DNA from: CAZPHI01 sp964586425
GTDB taxonomy: Bacteria; Bacillota; Clostridia; Lachnospirales; Lachnospiraceae
NCBI GenBank assembly: GCA_964586425.1
Contig: CAZPHI010000076.1
Coordinates: forward strand, 1-7,886
Direction of reading: 5' to 3'
DNA length: 7,886 nt
In this document: positions 6,668-7,886 of the stretch, piece after piece
How the letters are laid out: each line of letters opens with the position of its first letter
Numbering within the stretch: position 1 is the stretch's first letter
Made by a program: the position numbers and the translations under genes
The notes under the pieces: model-generated
What the model was told of the DNA's origin: nothing
Databases searched by the model: none
The model's input: only the letters and a program-made list of their open reading frames with translations

Positions 6668-7795
6668 TTAGTAATTACCTAAAAGTTTAATATAATTTGC
6701 CTCTTCCTGTATTCCGTGCATTGCTGTGATAACCTCAGTATCTTCAATATTACCTTCAAAATCAACAAAGAAGCGGAATTCCCAAGGCTTATCAATAATA
6801 GGTCTTGATTCAATTTTGGTCATATTTAGGCCATTATATATAAGATGGCTAAGCAAATCATATAATTTGCCCGCTTTGTCATTCGTTTCAAAACAAATGG
6901 ACATCTTATTAGCTGCTTTCACAAAGCTTCTCTTTGGTGATACAATAATAAATCTTGTTGCGTTACAATCTATATCATTGATAGCCTTTGCAAGCACATC
7001 AAGTCCAAAGCATTCAGCTGCTTCAACACTTGCTATGGCTGCATGATGCCTGTTATTATCCATAAGAACCTTTTTTGCGCTCATTGCTGTATTAAGTTGT
7101 CCAACTGCCTGCCATCCATGATTATCAATATATCTCTGGCACTGCATTAAACCCTGTGGATGTGAATATACAACATCAATATCATCAATTGATGCACCTT
7201 TAATTCCTAAAAGAGCATGCTCTATATTGACAAATGTTTCAGCGACAATATAATTATCATATTCCTGCAGTAAATCATATACATCACCAACAATGCCTGC
7301 CGTTGAATTCTCAATAGGAAGTACTGCATAGTCCGCTCTGCCATCTTTGATTGCCTCCATAGCCTCCTTCCATGTTTCCACATGAAAATTATCAACATTA
7401 TTGCCAAAATACTGTCTCATTGCTATATAGCTGTATGCACCTTCAACACCCTGGTATACAACCTTACTGTTACTACAATCAATTCTATCTATAATAGAGA
7501 TATCTTCTCTAAGTGTGAAGCCATTCTCTTCTAGCATTCTGTACTGCATCTTTCGGCTATTTGCCATTATCTGAGTGAATAATTCATTAATACCATGAAT
7601 ATTTTTTTCATCAGTAACCATTGCTTCTATAGTTTTCAATTTTTCTTCTTCCCTTACAGGATCAAGGACTTTTTTACCATTCTCAATCTTATAGGCAGCA
7701 ACATCTTCGCATAATCTCATTCTTTCTTCAAATAACTTTACCATCTGCGAATCAATTTGATCTATTTTATTTCTTATCTCTTTTAAATCAAGCAC
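6668..7795 (-). CDS. pheA: Bifunctional chorismate mutase/prephenate dehydratase (P-protein)
   Basis: Converts chorismate to prephenate and then to phenylpyruvate, the committed steps to phenylalanine; cytoplasmic, 375 aa. An AroQ-type chorismate mutase domain fills about 1-90, with R8, R25, K36, D45, R48 and E49 lining up with E. coli R11, R28, K39, D48, R51 and E52. The prephenate dehydratase domain (about 111-288) shows YQGVEGAYS, VLPIENSTAG, SHPQGLMQC and the TRF motif (280-282) with its catalytic threonine. The ACT domain (about 296-375) has ESRP (329-332), which binds phenylalanine in this family, so feedback inhibition is expected. The start is GTG with GGAGG 10 bases upstream; no in-frame ATG precedes it, and the protein begins in the usual way at MLDLKEIRNKIDQID. 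It is the first gene of the probable pheA-ppx-ppk operon. Confidence 0.97.
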   Translation of the reverse strand: MLDLKEIRNKIDQIDSQMVKLFEERMRLCEDVAAYKIENGKKVLDPVREEEKLKTIEAMVTDEKNIHGINELFTQIMANSRKMQYRMLEENGFTLREDISIIDRIDCSNSKVVYQGVEGAYSYIAMRQYFGNNVDNFHVETWKEAMEAIKDGRADYAVLPIENSTAGIVGDVYDLLQEYDNYIVAETFVNIEHALLGIKGASIDDIDVVYSHPQGLMQCQRYIDNHGWQAVGQLNTAMSAKKVLMDNNRHHAAIASVEAAECFGLDVLAKAINDIDCNATRFIIVSPKRSFVKAANKMSICFETNDKAGKLYDLLSHLIYNGLNMTKIESRPIIDKPWEFRFFVDFEGNIEDTEVITAMHGIQEEANYIKLLGNY

Positions 7796-7805
7796 TTCTA
7801 TGCTT

Positions 7806-7810
7806 CCTCC
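7806..7810 (-). promoter_or_regulatory. Ribosome binding site for the GTG start of pheA
   Basis: GGAGG on the minus strand, 10 bases before the GTG at 7795. A nearer ATG just upstream (ATGGAGGAAGCATAG) runs into a stop after four codons and overlaps the site, so GTG is the real start. The palindrome at 7811-7824 abuts this site. Confidence 0.75.
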
Positions 7811-7841
7811 ATTAACGCGTTAATATATTAGATTAATCTAA
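7811..7841. promoter_or_regulatory. Palindrome cluster, candidate operator of the pheA operon
   Basis: Two perfect 14-bp palindromes, ATTAACGCGTTAAT (7811-7824) and TTAGATTAATCTAA (7828-7841), are joined by an overlapping 10-bp palindrome TAATATATTA (7821-7830). They fill the leader between the predicted transcription start (near 7840) and the Shine-Dalgarno. Position and symmetry fit binding sites of a dimeric repressor; the regulator is unknown. AT-rich DNA forms short palindromes easily, so the CGCG-centred one is the stronger case. Confidence 0.45.
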
Positions 7842-7846
7842 GTAAT

Positions 7847-7875
7847 ATTTTACCACATTTTTTAGTGAATTAACA
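7847..7875 (-). promoter_or_regulatory. Candidate extended -10 promoter of the pheA-ppx-ppk operon
   Basis: TAAAAT (7852-7847) is preceded by TGG, giving an extended -10 element. At 17 bases upstream the hexamer TGTTAA (7875-7870) is a poor -35 match. The predicted start is near 7840, with a leader of about 45 bases, too short for a T-box or a leader-peptide attenuator. A further promoter may lie beyond the window edge. Confidence 0.5.
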
Positions 7876-7886
7876 CCCAATTTGTG

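Noticed and set aside
7222..7407. Minus-strand open frame of 61 codons inside pheA in another frame.
   Set aside because: pheA is intact across this stretch with the conserved dehydratase motifs, so there is no frameshift and the second frame is incidental.

Overview
The window is a compact, AT-rich chromosomal stretch with short intergenic gaps, strong GGAG-type ribosome binding sites and sigma-A-like promoters. These traits and the protein sequences fit a low-GC Firmicute of class Clostridia, most likely Lachnospiraceae. That placement rests on familiarity with the protein families, above all the divergent Ppx/GppA protein, and not on a search. All six genes look intact and chromosomal. I see no mobile element, CRISPR array, tRNA or rRNA.

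Layout. Bases 25-1982 hold a minus-strand pair: a small zinc-dependent phospholipase C-like protein, then a TrkH/KtrB potassium channel subunit that starts with GTG. Bases 1983-2135 are a divergent promoter region. Bases 2136-2978 (plus strand) encode a PHP-domain phosphoesterase of the RNase AM/YciV type. Bases 2959-7795 (minus strand) are a three-gene run read right to left: pheA (chorismate mutase/prephenate dehydratase with an ACT domain), a Ppx/GppA-family protein with a C-terminal HD region, and ppk1 (polyphosphate kinase). Gaps in this run are only 21 and 31 bases, so it is probably one operon. Bases 7796-7886 are its leader and promoter.

How the genes relate. ppk1 makes polyphosphate, and its neighbour belongs to the family that degrades polyphosphate or pppGpp. 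Co-transcription with pheA would tie polyphosphate turnover to phenylalanine synthesis, which is an inference from layout. The facing PHP gene belongs to a family acting on pAp and short RNA 5' ends, so nucleotide and phosphate turnover recurs here, without proof of a shared pathway.

Most notable structure. The PHP gene and ppk1 converge and overlap by 20 bases, leaving no room for a terminator between them. Each gene instead carries, inside its coding sequence, a hairpin plus T-run oriented to terminate the other gene's transcript: minus-strand at 2847-2871 and plus-strand at 3107-3137. If both work, the two mRNAs share about 290 bases of complementary 3' end. Second in interest is the pheA leader, which packs two perfect 14-bp palindromes and a 10-bp one between the -10 element and the Shine-Dalgarno. 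They look like operator sites, and the window shows no T-box or attenuator. I found no clearly new multi-gene system; the rest is ordinary core metabolism with some divergent family members.
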